From Streptomyces endocoffeicus (GTDB lineage Bacteria > Actinomycetota > Actinomycetes > Streptomycetales > Streptomycetaceae), in assembly GCF_016741935.1 (NCBI RefSeq), contig NZ_JAERRG010000001.1, positions 1,426,001 through 1,490,000 of the forward strand: DNA of 64,000 bases, written 5' to 3'. Positions 52,118-60,981 of this stretch are shown piece by piece. The notes under the pieces were generated by a model that saw nothing but the letters and a program-made list of their open reading frames with translations, made no database searches and was not told where the DNA came from. The position numbers and the translations under genes were made by a program. Numbering within the stretch: the first letter of the stretch is position 1; the number at the start of each line of letters is the position of its first letter.

Positions 52118-54910
52118 ATGGTCGACACCGGACAGCAGTCCGTACGCAGCGAGGCGGCACACGGCGGTGAGACACGCCTGGGCGAAACGGCACGCATGGG
52201 CGAGGCGGCACGGCACGACGTGGCACGGCACGAGGTGGCGGGCGGGACGGGGGGCGCGGCGTACGAGGGCTATGAGGCGTACGAGGGCGGCAGCCCCGAG
52301 GCCGAGTGGCTGCGCTTCCAGAAGCTGACACACGAGCTGATGCGGATGCAGCGCTACTCCGACGGCACCGACGGCTCGGGCGCCCCTCGGCCGCTGCGCG
52401 CCTTCCGCGGCAAGGCGGCGCTGGGCGTGGAGAACGCCCGGCTGCGGTTCCATGACGACCTTCCGCCGGAGCTGTGCGTGGGGTACGCCCGGCCGGGTGC
52501 CGAGTACCCGGCCGTGGTGCGGCTGTCCAGCGCGAGCGGCTCCGAGGGGTACGGCGCCACGCCCGATCTGCGCCGGCTGGCGGTGCGGGTCCAGGCCGGG
52601 CCGGAGGAGACCCACGATCTGCAGGCCACCAGCTTCCCGGTGTCCCACGCCGCCGACGCGCACGAGTTCGTGGCCTTCGCCAAGGCCACGGCGGGCGCGG
52701 GGAGCACGGTGGAGAAGGCGTTCGGGCTCTTCGTCCGGCTGCCGCTGGCGGTCGGCTGGGCCACCGCCGACCGGATGCGCCGCAACCTGCGGATCGCCAC
52801 CCGCCACACGGTGGGCTCGCTCGCCCGCGAGACCTTCTGGAGCCGGGGCGCGATCCTGTGGGGCCCGGCCGGTCCGGTGCGCTACCAGCTGCGGCCGGCG
52901 CCCGGCGGTACCCCCGCTCCCCCGCCCGACGGCGGCGACCCCGACTATCTCCACCGTGAGCTGGCGATGCGGCTGTCCACCGGCGACATCGCCTTCGAGC
53001 TGTGTGTGCAGCGCTATCTGGACGACCGCCGCACCCCCGTCGAGGACGGCTCGGTGGAGTGGCGGGAGAGCGACGCGCCGGTCGTCCCGGTCGCGGTGCT
53101 CACCGTGCCGTGCCAGGACCTGGACAGCGCCCGGGCCCGGTCGGCGGCCCGCCGGGTCGAGCAGTTGGCGTTCAACCCCTGGCACACCACCGAGGAGTTC
53201 CGTCCGCTCGGTAATCTCAACCGAGCCCGTAAGGCCGCGTACGAGGCCGCCGCGGCGCACCGGCTCGGCCTGCGGCCCCCCGCCGCCGAGCAGCGGCCCA
53301 CCGCGCTGCTGCCCGTCCCGGTCCGCGCCGCCTTCGACCTGCCGGTGCGGGCGGCCTTCGGCCTGGTCGACCGCTGTGTGCCCTGGCATCGGCTGCCGGC
53401 CCCGCTGGGGCTGCTCAACCCGGCTTCGCTGGGCCGGACGCTGCGCCGGCTCGGCCTCGTCGAGGGGGACGGCGCACCCGGGGCGCCGCGGCGCCCCGCC
53501 GCGGCCGGGGAGAGACCCCGGGTGGCGCGCTCGTACGACGGCCCGGCGGGCGACCCCGCCGTGGCGCGGAGGAACGTGGCCGGGGCCGCCTCCGGCCGTG
53601 GTCCCGCGCCGCTCCACCGGCCCGATCTGATCCATGTGCCCCACCCCGCCACCGTCGCCGGACAGCTGCTGCACCGGGAGCGCTTCCGGCCCGCCACCTC
53701 GCTCAATGTCCTGACGGCCGCCTGGCTCCACTTCCAGTCCCCCGACTGGGTGGACGGCCCCTGCCACCGGTGGGACGGCCCGCGGCTGTACGGCGGCGGG
53801 CCGCGGCTGGAGGACGGCCATCTGCCGCTGGGCCCGGGCGGGGTGCCACCGCTCGGCCCATCCGGCGGCTGGTGGCTGGGGCTCAGCGCCCTGCACACGC
53901 TCTTCGCCCGTGAGCACGACGCGGTCCGCGAGGCGCTGCGCCGCACCCATCCCTCGATGAGCGAGGAGTCTGCGCACCGCACGGCCCGGCTGGTGGTCTC
54001 CGCGCTCATCGCCAAGATCCATACGGTGGAGTGGATCCCGGCGATCCTCACCACCGAGCTGAGCGACCTCGGCTCGAAGGCCAACTGGCAGGGCCCGCCC
54101 GCCCATTGGCTGTCCCGGCTCGGCCGGTGGCTGGTCGAGGCGGACGCGCCGGCGGGCCTCCCCCGTGGCGTACCGGACCACCCCGAGCTGCCGTTCGCCC
54201 TTGCCGAGCAGTTCATGGCCGTCTACCGGACACATCCGCTGCTCCCGGACGACGTCGAGCTGTGCGACCACCGCCTCGGGCGGCGGACCCGGGCGCTCGG
54301 GTTCGACGAGATGCGGGGCCCGGCGGCCGAGGCGGTGCTGCGCAAGACGGGGCTCGGCGACACCCTGTATTCCTTCGGCATCGCCCATCCGGGCGCGATC
54401 ACCCTCAACAACTACCCGTGCACACTGCGGCGTTTCGAGCGGGACGGCGAGATCGTCGATCTGCCGGTGGTGGATCTGGCGCGGGCCCGGCGGCGGGGCG
54501 TACCCCGGTACAACGACTTCCGGGCCCGGCTGGGCGCTCCCCGGATCCGCTCCTTCGAGGAGCTGTCCAGCGAACCGGACACGGCCGCGCGGCTCGAAGC
54601 GGTCTATGGCTCGGTCCACCAGATCGACACCACGGTGGGGCTGTACGCGGAGAACCCGCCCGAGGGGTTCGGCTTCAGCGAGTCGGCGTTCCGCGTGCTG
54701 CTGCTCATGGCCACCCGGCGGATCCAGGACGACCGCCTCCTGACCGTGGACTTCCGGCCCGAGGAGTACACGCGGCTGGGGCTGGACTGGGTGGCGAAGT
54801 CCAGCATGACCTCGGTCATCCTGCGGCACTGCCCGGAGCTGGCCGGGGTGCTGCCGCGCGGGGCGGGCCCGTTCGCGCCCTGGCGGCCGGTGGCGCCGTC
54901 CCGGTCCTGA
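52118..54910 (+). CDS. Catalase-like / COX-alpha-dioxygenase-like haem protein fusion
   Basis: A 930-residue two-domain protein. Residues 60-400 resemble catalase-related haem proteins: LPPELCVGYARPGAEYPAVV, PDYLHRELAMRLSTGDIAF (in part), VEDGSVEWRE, FNPWHTTEEFRPLGNLN and a proximal RxxxY (RKAAY, near 370-374). Where relatives carry a distal His in FHAK, this reads FRGK (96-99). Residues 560-925 resemble animal haem peroxidases of the COX/dioxygenase branch: FAREHDAV near 600 and VYRTHPLLPDD with candidate radical Tyr703 and proximal His706. The expected distal HDW reads SPDW (Pro542). In Nostoc a dioxygenase works with a neighbouring catalase-related hydroperoxide lyase, so oxylipin chemistry is the natural comparison. 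The changed distal sites make the activity uncertain. Confidence 0.85.
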   Translation: MVDTGQQSVRSEAAHGGETRLGETARMGEAARHDVARHEVAGGTGGAAYEGYEAYEGGSPEAEWLRFQKLTHELMRMQRYSDGTDGSGAPRPLRAFRGKAALGVENARLRFHDDLPPELCVGYARPGAEYPAVVRLSSASGSEGYGATPDLRRLAVRVQAGPEETHDLQATSFPVSHAADAHEFVAFAKATAGAGSTVEKAFGLFVRLPLAVGWATADRMRRNLRIATRHTVGSLARETFWSRGAILWGPAGPVRYQLRPAPGGTPAPPPDGGDPDYLHRELAMRLSTGDIAFELCVQRYLDDRRTPVEDGSVEWRESDAPVVPVAVLTVPCQDLDSARARSAARRVEQLAFNPWHTTEEFRPLGNLNRARKAAYEAAAAHRLGLRPPAAEQRPTALLPVPVRAAFDLPVRAAFGLVDRCVPWHRLPAPLGLLNPASLGRTLRRLGLVEGDGAPGAPRRPAAAGERPRVARSYDGPAGDPAVARRNVAGAASGRGPAPLHRPDLIHVPHPATVAGQLLHRERFRPATSLNVLTAAWLHFQSPDWVDGPCHRWDGPRLYGGGPRLEDGHLPLGPGGVPPLGPSGGWWLGLSALHTLFAREHDAVREALRRTHPSMSEESAHRTARLVVSALIAKIHTVEWIPAILTTELSDLGSKANWQGPPAHWLSRLGRWLVEADAPAGLPRGVPDHPELPFALAEQFMAVYRTHPLLPDDVELCDHRLGRRTRALGFDEMRGPAAEAVLRKTGLGDTLYSFGIAHPGAITLNNYPCTLRRFERDGEIVDLPVVDLARARRRGVPRYNDFRARLGAPRIRSFEELSSEPDTAARLEAVYGSVHQIDTTVGLYAENPPEGFGFSESAFRVLLLMATRRIQDDRLLTVDFRPEEYTRLGLDWVAKSSMTSVILRHCPELAGVLPRGAGPFAPWRPVAPSRS

Positions 54911-54963
54911 CCGCCGCCCCCGGGCTCTCCGGGCGGACCGCACCCGGCTGGACCGCACCCGAC

Positions 54964-54975
54964 TGGACCGGTTTA
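54964..54975. promoter_or_regulatory. Possible LacI autoregulatory site
   Basis: TGGACCGGTTTA matches 10 of 12 positions of the perfect palindrome TGAACCGGTTCA found just after this regulator gene. It lies about 55 bases before the LacI start at 55030, among short GGACCGCACCCG direct repeats (54938-54970). Confidence 0.35.
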
Positions 54976-55029
54976 CCGACGCGCTATCGTGTGGCGGTCC
55001 ACAGGGGACGGACGGCGGGGAGCGGTGGC

Positions 55030-56082
55030 ATGGGCAGCGAGGCCGGGACGGAGCCGCCGCGGCGCGTCACCATCCGGGATGTGGCGGCACGGGCCGGGGT
55101 GTCCAAGGGAGCGGTCTCGCTCGTCTTCAACGACCGGCCCGGGGTCTCCCGGGCCACCCGGGACCGCATCTTCACCGCCGCCCGGGAACTCGGCTGGTCA
55201 CCCCATCTCTCCGCCCGGTCGCTGTCCAACTCCCGGGTGGACACGGTCGGTCTGGCCATCGCCCGCCCGGCCCGGACGCTGGGCCTCGAACCGTGGTCCA
55301 TGGAGTTCGTCTCCGGCATCGAGAGCGTGCTGGTCGAGCGGTCCTGCTCGCTGCTGCTGCGGCTGGTCCGGGATGTGCGCGAGGAGATCGCGGTCCAGGA
55401 GGCGTGGTGGCGGGGGCGGCAGATCGGTGGGTCCATCCTGGTCGATCTGCGGGACGGCGACCCCCGCGTCCCCGCGCTGCGGCAGCTCGGCCTGCCCGCC
55501 GTGGTGGCCGGGCACCCCTCGCTCGCGGACGGGTTCACCTCGGTGTGGACGGACGACGCCACGGCCGTCACCGAGGCGGTGCGCTATCTGGTGGCGCTGG
55601 GCCACCGCCGGATCGCCCGGGTGGGCGGCGCCCCCGGGCTCGGGCACACCACGATCCGCGAGGCCGCCTTCGGGGCCGCCGTACGGGAGGCGGGGCTGGG
55701 CGAAGGCCGCACGGTGGCCACGGACTTCTCGGGCGAGGAGGGGGCACGGGCCACCCGCGCCCTGCTGGCCTCGGCGGACCGGCCCACGGCGATCCTGTAC
55801 GACAACGACATCATGGCGGTGGCGGGGCTTTCGGTGGCCGCCGAGATGGGGCTGTCGGTGCCGGCCGATGTCTCGCTGCTGGCCTGGGACGACTCACAGC
55901 TGTGCCAGCTGACGCACCCCACACTCTCGGCGATGAGCCACGATGTCTTCGGCTACGGGGCGCAGGTGGCGCACCGCCTCTTCGAGGTCCTGGACCAGAC
56001 GGCTCCGCGCGCCCATCAGGCCCCCACCCCGGCGCTCACTCCCCGGGGCAGCACGGCTCCGCCGCGCCGGCGCGAGCCGTGA
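55030..56082 (+). CDS. LacI-family transcriptional regulator
   Basis: A 350-residue LacI regulator: helix-turn-helix VTIRDVAARAGVSKGAVSLV and hinge LSARSLSNSRVDT, then a ligand domain (GGSILVDLRDGD; AILYDNDIMAVAGLSVAAE; LLAWDDSQLCQLTHPTLSAM). The C-terminal 35 residues are a proline-rich tail beyond the fold. ATG 55030 follows CGGGGAGCG; GTG 54991 is in frame. It converges on ccr. A perfect LacI-like palindrome sits between the two stops and a related site lies upstream, so autoregulation is likely. No sugar genes are adjacent. Confidence 0.9.
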   Translation: MGSEAGTEPPRRVTIRDVAARAGVSKGAVSLVFNDRPGVSRATRDRIFTAARELGWSPHLSARSLSNSRVDTVGLAIARPARTLGLEPWSMEFVSGIESVLVERSCSLLLRLVRDVREEIAVQEAWWRGRQIGGSILVDLRDGDPRVPALRQLGLPAVVAGHPSLADGFTSVWTDDATAVTEAVRYLVALGHRRIARVGGAPGLGHTTIREAAFGAAVREAGLGEGRTVATDFSGEEGARATRALLASADRPTAILYDNDIMAVAGLSVAAEMGLSVPADVSLLAWDDSQLCQLTHPTLSAMSHDVFGYGAQVAHRLFEVLDQTAPRAHQAPTPALTPRGSTAPPRRREP

Positions 56083-56127
56083 CGCCCGTTGGCCACGGCC
56101 GTGAACCACGCCCGCGTACCGCCCCGT

Positions 56128-56139
56128 TGAACCGGTTCA
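56128..56139. promoter_or_regulatory. LacI-like palindrome between lacI and ccr ends
   Basis: TGAACCGGTTCA is a perfect 12-base palindrome with the CG centre of LacI-family operators. It lies in the convergent gap and overlaps the ccr stop codon, an odd place for an operator. A 10/12 match precedes the regulator gene. Confidence 0.4.
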
Positions 56140-57477
56140 GTCCTGCCGGAAGCGGTTGATGGCCGGGAGATGGCGCTCGCGCAGCTCCGGGTCGCGTACC
56201 CCCAGCCCCGCCTCCGGGGCCAGGCACAGCACGCCGACCTTTCCGGAGTGGCGGTTGCGGTGGACGTCCTGGGTGGCCGTGCCGACCCCCTCGAGCGGAT
56301 AGACCTTGGAGAGCGTGGGGTGCACCATCCCCTTCTCGATCAGCCGGTTGGCGGCCCATGCCTCCCGGTAGTTGGCGAAGTGGGTGCCGATGATGCGCTT
56401 GAGCGCCATCCACAGATAGCGGTTGTCGTACTCGTGGCGGTAGCCGGACGTCGAGGCGCAGGTGACGATCGTTCCGCCGCGCCGCGCCACGAACACACTG
56501 GCGCCGAAGGTCTCCCGGCCGGGGTGCTCCACGACGATGTCCGGGTCGTCGCCGCCGGTGAGTTCGCGGATCCGGGACCCGAAGCGCTTCCACTCCTTGG
56601 GGTCGGGCGTGGTCGCGTCCTTCCAGAAGCGATAGCCCTCCTCGGCCCGGTCGATGACCAGCTCGGCCCCCATGGAGCGGACGAGTTCGGCCTTGCGCCG
56701 CCCGGAGACCACGCACACCGGGATCGCCCCGCCGTTGACGGCCAGCTGGGTCGCGTACGAGCCGAGGCCACCGGCCGCGCCCCAGATGAGGGTCACATCG
56801 CCCTGTTTCATCTGGGCGCCGTTGCGGGAGACGAGCTGCCGGTACGCGGTGGAGTTGACCAGGCCGGAGGACGCGGCCTCCTCCCAGGTGAGGTGGGCGG
56901 GCATCGGCATCAGCTGGTTGGCCTTGACCAGCGAGAGCTCGGCGAGCCCGCCGTAGTTGGTCTCGAAGCCCCAGATGCGCTGCTCGGGGTCGAGCATGGA
57001 GTCGTCGTGGCCGTCCGGTGAGCGCAGTTCGATGGACAGGCAGTGGGCCACCACCCGGTCGCCCGGCTTCCAGTGGCGCACCCCGGGCCCGGTGCGCAGC
57101 ACCACACCGGCGAGGTCGGAGCCGAGCACGTGGTAGGGCCGGTCGTGGCGGGCCGCTCCGGGGTCGTCGGTGCGTGCGTAGCGCTCCAGGAAGCCGAAGG
57201 TCGGCAGCGGCTCGAAGATGGCGCTCCAGACGGTGTTGTAGTTGATCGCGCTGGCCATGACCGCGATCACCGCCTCGCCCGGCCCCGGTTCGGGTGTGGG
57301 CACCTCGCGGATGTGGAGTGACTTCTGGGGGTCCTTGTCCTTGGTGGCCATGCCCTCGAACATCTCGGATTCCTCTTTGAGGATCACCGCGCCCCGATAG
57401 GACTCGGGAAGGTCCAAGGCGGCGAAGTCCGCGGCCGCCGCATCCTCTGCCAGCGCGGCGCTGATGATGTCCTGCAT
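56137..57477 (-). CDS. ccr: Crotonyl-CoA carboxylase/reductase
   Basis: A 446-residue medium-chain dehydrogenase/reductase that reduces and carboxylates crotonyl-CoA to ethylmalonyl-CoA with NADPH and CO2, for the ethylmalonyl-CoA pathway or polyketide extender supply. The CO2-pocket residues known from characterised enzymes are all present: Asn81 (AINYNTVW), Phe171-Glu172 (GFETNYGG) and His365 (GTHFANY). The NADPH motif is WGAAGGLGSYATQLA. No other ethylmalonyl-CoA pathway gene is adjacent; instead it lies directly after three deoxysugar genes, as in macrolide clusters where ccr supplies extender units. CCCCTA motifs lie in its upstream region. Confidence 0.95.
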   Translation of the reverse strand: MQDIISAALAEDAAAADFAALDLPESYRGAVILKEESEMFEGMATKDKDPQKSLHIREVPTPEPGPGEAVIAVMASAINYNTVWSAIFEPLPTFGFLERYARTDDPGAARHDRPYHVLGSDLAGVVLRTGPGVRHWKPGDRVVAHCLSIELRSPDGHDDSMLDPEQRIWGFETNYGGLAELSLVKANQLMPMPAHLTWEEAASSGLVNSTAYRQLVSRNGAQMKQGDVTLIWGAAGGLGSYATQLAVNGGAIPVCVVSGRRKAELVRSMGAELVIDRAEEGYRFWKDATTPDPKEWKRFGSRIRELTGGDDPDIVVEHPGRETFGASVFVARRGGTIVTCASTSGYRHEYDNRYLWMALKRIIGTHFANYREAWAANRLIEKGMVHPTLSKVYPLEGVGTATQDVHRNRHSGKVGVLCLAPEAGLGVRDPELRERHLPAINRFRQD

Positions 57478-57551
57478 GACAAGTCCTCCGATGTACCGCT
57501 CCGGGCACTCTGTGTCCCGGAGGCTATGGCAGCGGCCACGATCCGAATAAC

Positions 57552-57594
57552 CCCCTAGCTCCGCCCGGGTGGCGCCCCCTAGGCGCCCCCCCTA
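57552..57594. promoter_or_regulatory. Three CCCCTA motifs upstream of ccr
   Basis: CCCCTA occurs at 57552-57557, 57576-57581 and 57589-57594 in the gap before ccr, the last overlapping the dehydratase stop. The minus-strand reading is TAGGGG. The same core occurs three times before the deoxysugar operon at 60982-61017. Confidence 0.45.
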
Positions 57595-58998
57595 TACGGC
57601 CAGGGAGTGCAGACAGGCGATGAGCGTGCGGGCCTCGACGTTGACGTAATGGCTGTGGCGGATCAGGTCGAGCAGCTGACGCACGGCCATCCAGCGGTAG
57701 TGCGGCGGCTCCTCGGGGACGGCGCTCATCTCCGTCTCCACGACCAGATAGCGGTTGAAGGCGTGGAAGAAGCGGCCGCCCTCCTCGGAGAGCACGGTGT
57801 CGAACCGCACCCGTTCGGCCGGCGCCTCCACCACCTCCCTGAGGAACGGCGGGGTGGCCCCCTCGGGCAGATGGGTGTAGTTGCGCGGGGTGCACTGCAC
57901 GGTGGGGGCCAGCTCCACCACGTCCGTGTAGCCGGGTTCGGCGCGGGCCTGCACCAGTACATGCGGCACCCTGTCGGCGTGGGCCAGCAGAAAGGCCGCC
58001 ACGCCCGGTCCATGGGGCTCGATCATGGGCTGGGTCCAGCCGCCGACCTCACGGCCGCCCGCCGTCACGTCCACGGCCATCACGCTGAAGAAGCGCCCGC
58101 TCTCATGCGAGATGCGGTGGGCGCCGCGGTGCCAGCCGGTGGCCTTCCGCAGCGGTATCCGCTCGGTGAACACCTCGCGCTCGGTGCGCAGTCCGGTGAT
58201 CCAGCTGAGGATGTCGGCGTCGCGGTGGAGCGTGTGCCGCCCCCGCCGTTCCGGCCCCGCGGTCTGGTGTGGTCCGATGGCCGGGACGGCCTCCACGGGG
58301 TCCAGCGGGGAGTGCGGCAGACAGGCCAGGACGCTGCGGGCGTCCATGTTCACCAGGTCCTCCACGGCCAGCAGATGGTGCAGTTGGCCCAGCGTCAGCC
58401 AGCGGAAGCCGTCGCGCATCTCGACGTCCTCGTCCGGCGCGACCTCGACCAGCATGTTGCGGTTGCGCTTGCGGAAGAACCAGCTGCCCTGCTCCGACTG
58501 GCGGACGTCGGCGAGCACCCGGTGCCGCTCCGTCCGCTGGAAGTACTCCACATACGGCACCGCCCGGCCCTTGTGCACCCGGGTGTAGTTGCTGCGGGTG
58601 GCCTGGACGGTGGGCGACAGCTGGAGCCCGCCGTGGTTGCCCGGCTCCATCTTGGCCTGCATCAGGAAGTGCGGTACACCGTCGAAGTCCTTGACCAGGA
58701 TGCCCAGGATGCCGATCTCCGGCTGGTGGAGGATCGGCTGGCTCCACTCCGCCACCGGCGCCCCGGGCATCCGCACCCGGATGCCCTCGACGGAGAAGAA
58801 CCGGCCGGTCTCATGGACGAGGTTGTGGGTGTCCGGCGCGAAGTCCCAGCCGCGCATCGCCTCGAACGGGATGATCTCGATCCGGGACTCGTCGGCGTCG
58901 GCCCGCTCGCGGAACCAGCGCTGGAAGTCGGCGAGCAGGGTCACCGAGCTGTCGACGGTGGCGGCGGAGCGGATCAGCCGCTCCTGGAGCGTGCTCAC
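57592..58998 (-). CDS. NDP-hexose 2,3-dehydratase
   Basis: A 468-residue protein of the family that includes EryBVI, TylCVI and OleV. It has the family's two related halves: WFRERADADESRIEIIPF with WDFAPDTHNLVHETGRFFSV in the first, and ISHESGRFFSVMAVDVTAGG in the second, each with an ArgNYTR/RNYTH block (ATRSNYTRVHKG; CTPRNYTHLPEG). The reaction removes the 2-hydroxyl of dTDP-4-keto-6-deoxyglucose, the first committed step to 2,6-dideoxysugars. The GTG start overlaps the aldo-keto reductase stop (GTGA). Confidence 0.92.
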   Translation of the reverse strand: MSTLQERLIRSAATVDSSVTLLADFQRWFRERADADESRIEIIPFEAMRGWDFAPDTHNLVHETGRFFSVEGIRVRMPGAPVAEWSQPILHQPEIGILGILVKDFDGVPHFLMQAKMEPGNHGGLQLSPTVQATRSNYTRVHKGRAVPYVEYFQRTERHRVLADVRQSEQGSWFFRKRNRNMLVEVAPDEDVEMRDGFRWLTLGQLHHLLAVEDLVNMDARSVLACLPHSPLDPVEAVPAIGPHQTAGPERRGRHTLHRDADILSWITGLRTEREVFTERIPLRKATGWHRGAHRISHESGRFFSVMAVDVTAGGREVGGWTQPMIEPHGPGVAAFLLAHADRVPHVLVQARAEPGYTDVVELAPTVQCTPRNYTHLPEGATPPFLREVVEAPAERVRFDTVLSEEGGRFFHAFNRYLVVETEMSAVPEEPPHYRWMAVRQLLDLIRHSHYVNVEARTLIACLHSLAV

Positions 58999-59981
58999 CA
59001 CGCCCACGCCTCCGGTCCGGGGCCGCCGTTGCCGATCGGCGGGAACAGCCGGTCCAGTTCGGCCAGCACCTCGTCGGACAGCGTCAGCTCCATGGCCTTG
59101 AAGGCCCCTTCCAGCTGGTCCAGGCTGCGCGGCCCGATGACCGGCGCGGTGATGCCGGGGCGTCCCATCGCCCAGGCAAGACCCACCTCGGCCGGGTCGG
59201 CGCCGAGGCCGTCGCACAGCTTCTCGTACCCGCCGACGGCGTCCCGGTGGACCTCCAGCGCCTGGGCGGCCCGGCCCTGGGCGGTCTTCATCGCGGTGCC
59301 CTCGGCCAGCTTGCGCAGCGCCCCGCTGAGCAGCCCGCCGTGCAGCGGCGACCAGGCGAGCACCCCGACCCCGTACCGCTGGGCGGCCGGGATCAGCTCC
59401 AGTTCGATATGGCGGGTGACGAGGTTGTACACGCTCTGCTCGGAGACGATGCCGAGGAAGTGGCGGCGGGCCGCGGCCTCCTGGGCCTCGGCGATGTGCC
59501 ACCCGGCGAAGTTGGACGAGCCGACGTAGCGCACCTTGCCCTGCCGGGTCAGCGTCTCCATCGCCTGCCACACCTCCTCCCAGGGGGCGTGGCGGTCGAT
59601 GTGGTGCATCTGGAACAGGTCGATCCAGTCGGTGCCCATCCGGCGCAGCGAGTCCTCGCAGGAGGCGATGATGTGCCGGGCGGACAGCCCCGAGTCATTG
59701 GGCCAGTCGGTCATCGGGTTGAAGACCTTGGTGCCCAGCACGACCTTCTCGCGCCGGCCGCCTCCTCGCGCGAACCAGCCGCCGAGGAACTCCTCGGTGT
59801 AGCCCTTGTGCTTCTGCCAGCCGTACTGGTTGGCGGTGTCGATGAAGTTGACCCCGCGGTCCAGGGCGGTGTCCAGGATCGCGTGGCTCTCCTCGTCGCT
59901 CGCCCTGACCCCGAGGTTCAGGGTGCCCAGGCAGAGCCGGCTCACCCGGAGGGCGGTGCGGCCGAGATAGGTGTACTGCAT
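58995..59981 (-). CDS. NDP-hexose 3-ketoreductase, aldo-keto reductase family (EryBII/TylCII/OleW-like)
   Basis: A 328-residue aldo-keto reductase: GVNFIDTANQYG with the catalytic Asp and Tyr, VVLGTKVF with Lys, and LFQMHHIDRHAP with His; NADPH-binding SNFAGWHIAEAQ and a C-terminal AWSPLHGGLL/VIGPRSLDQLEGAF. In deoxysugar pathways this class reduces the 3-keto group left by the 2,3-dehydratase, and its place between the dehydratase and a 4-ketoreductase supports that role. ATG 59981 shares one base with the upstream stop (TGATG). Confidence 0.88.
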   Translation of the reverse strand: MQYTYLGRTALRVSRLCLGTLNLGVRASDEESHAILDTALDRGVNFIDTANQYGWQKHKGYTEEFLGGWFARGGGRREKVVLGTKVFNPMTDWPNDSGLSARHIIASCEDSLRRMGTDWIDLFQMHHIDRHAPWEEVWQAMETLTRQGKVRYVGSSNFAGWHIAEAQEAAARRHFLGIVSEQSVYNLVTRHIELELIPAAQRYGVGVLAWSPLHGGLLSGALRKLAEGTAMKTAQGRAAQALEVHRDAVGGYEKLCDGLGADPAEVGLAWAMGRPGITAPVIGPRSLDQLEGAFKAMELTLSDEVLAELDRLFPPIGNGGPGPEAWAW

Positions 59982-60946
59982 CAGTGTCCTTCGGTACGGG
60001 CCGCCGTGGCAGCCGGCCGGCTCGAGGTGGCGGAGGCGGCCCACAGGTCGTGGAGGGATTCCTTGAGGGCCACCTTCGGGGACCAGCCCATGAGCCGCCG
60101 GGCGAGGCGGATGTCGGCCTGGGTCCAGCTGCCGCCCTTGCTGTGCACGGCGCCGCTCTCCTCGCGCACCAGGTGGGCGGGGACCTGGGAGGCGGAGATC
60201 AGCAGCCAGGCCAGTTCGCGCATGCCGAGGGCGTCGCCCTGCCCGATGTTGAGCACCCGGCCGGTGACCGGGCTGCTCGCGGCCAGCACCACGGCCTCGG
60301 CGACATCGCGGACGTCGATGAAGTCGCGCCGGTCGTCGACGAGGGTGACGGCGAGCGGAGTGTCCTGGGTGGTGTGGCGCAGCCGGTGGGCGAGTCCGCC
60401 GAGGAAGCTGCCCCGCGGGGTGCCGGGTCCGCAGACGTTGGTGACGCGCAGCACGCAGCCGTCGATACGTCCCGCGTCCGCCGCGCCGAGGACGATCCGG
60501 CTGCCGACGAGCTTGGTGCGGGCGTAGGGGGTGCGGGGGGCGGTGGGGTGGTCCTCGGCGATGGCCGTGCCGTCGGGGACGGGGCCGTACTCGTGCACCG
60601 AGCCCAGATGGACCAGGCGCGGCCGCCTGGGGAGGGTCGCCGCGGCGTCCACCAGCCGGTCCACGAGCGGGATGTGCGAGGCCGTCATGCTCGCCTCGTC
60701 GCCCTCCCAGCTGTCGCCCGCGGCGTTGACGACGAGATCGGCGGACTGTGCGGCCCGGACGATGTCCTCGCTCGGCGCGGATACCGCGTCAAGCGCCAGA
60801 AAGCCGACTCCGGGAATGGGTTCGGCGGGTTTTCTCGCGATTGCCAGGACTTCATATCCGCGCTTGGCGAGAGCTCTGCAGATATGTCGCCCGATAAATC
60901 CGGTGCCGCCGATGACAACGGCCTGCCGATCTCGGATGTGGCCCAT
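59981..60946 (-). CDS. NDP-4-keto-6-deoxyhexose 4-ketoreductase (EryBIV/TylCIV-like)
   Basis: A 321-residue SDR: VVIGGTGFIGRHICRALAKR at the start (GxxGxxG), VNAAGDSWEGD, HLGSVHEYG, and YARTKLVG as the catalytic YxxxK. It resembles the 4-ketoreductases that finish deoxyhexose synthesis. It is the first of three overlapping genes (4-ketoreductase, 3-ketoreductase, 2,3-dehydratase). ATG 60946 is chosen by domain fit; the ribosome site is weak. A 4,6-dehydratase, sugar epimerase and glycosyltransferase are not in the window. Confidence 0.88.
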   Translation of the reverse strand: MGHIRDRQAVVIGGTGFIGRHICRALAKRGYEVLAIARKPAEPIPGVGFLALDAVSAPSEDIVRAAQSADLVVNAAGDSWEGDEASMTASHIPLVDRLVDAAATLPRRPRLVHLGSVHEYGPVPDGTAIAEDHPTAPRTPYARTKLVGSRIVLGAADAGRIDGCVLRVTNVCGPGTPRGSFLGGLAHRLRHTTQDTPLAVTLVDDRRDFIDVRDVAEAVVLAASSPVTGRVLNIGQGDALGMRELAWLLISASQVPAHLVREESGAVHSKGGSWTQADIRLARRLMGWSPKVALKESLHDLWAASATSSRPAATAARTEGH

Positions 60947-60981
60947 ATCGCCACCGTATTGGCGCCGCTTCGAGCGGAACA

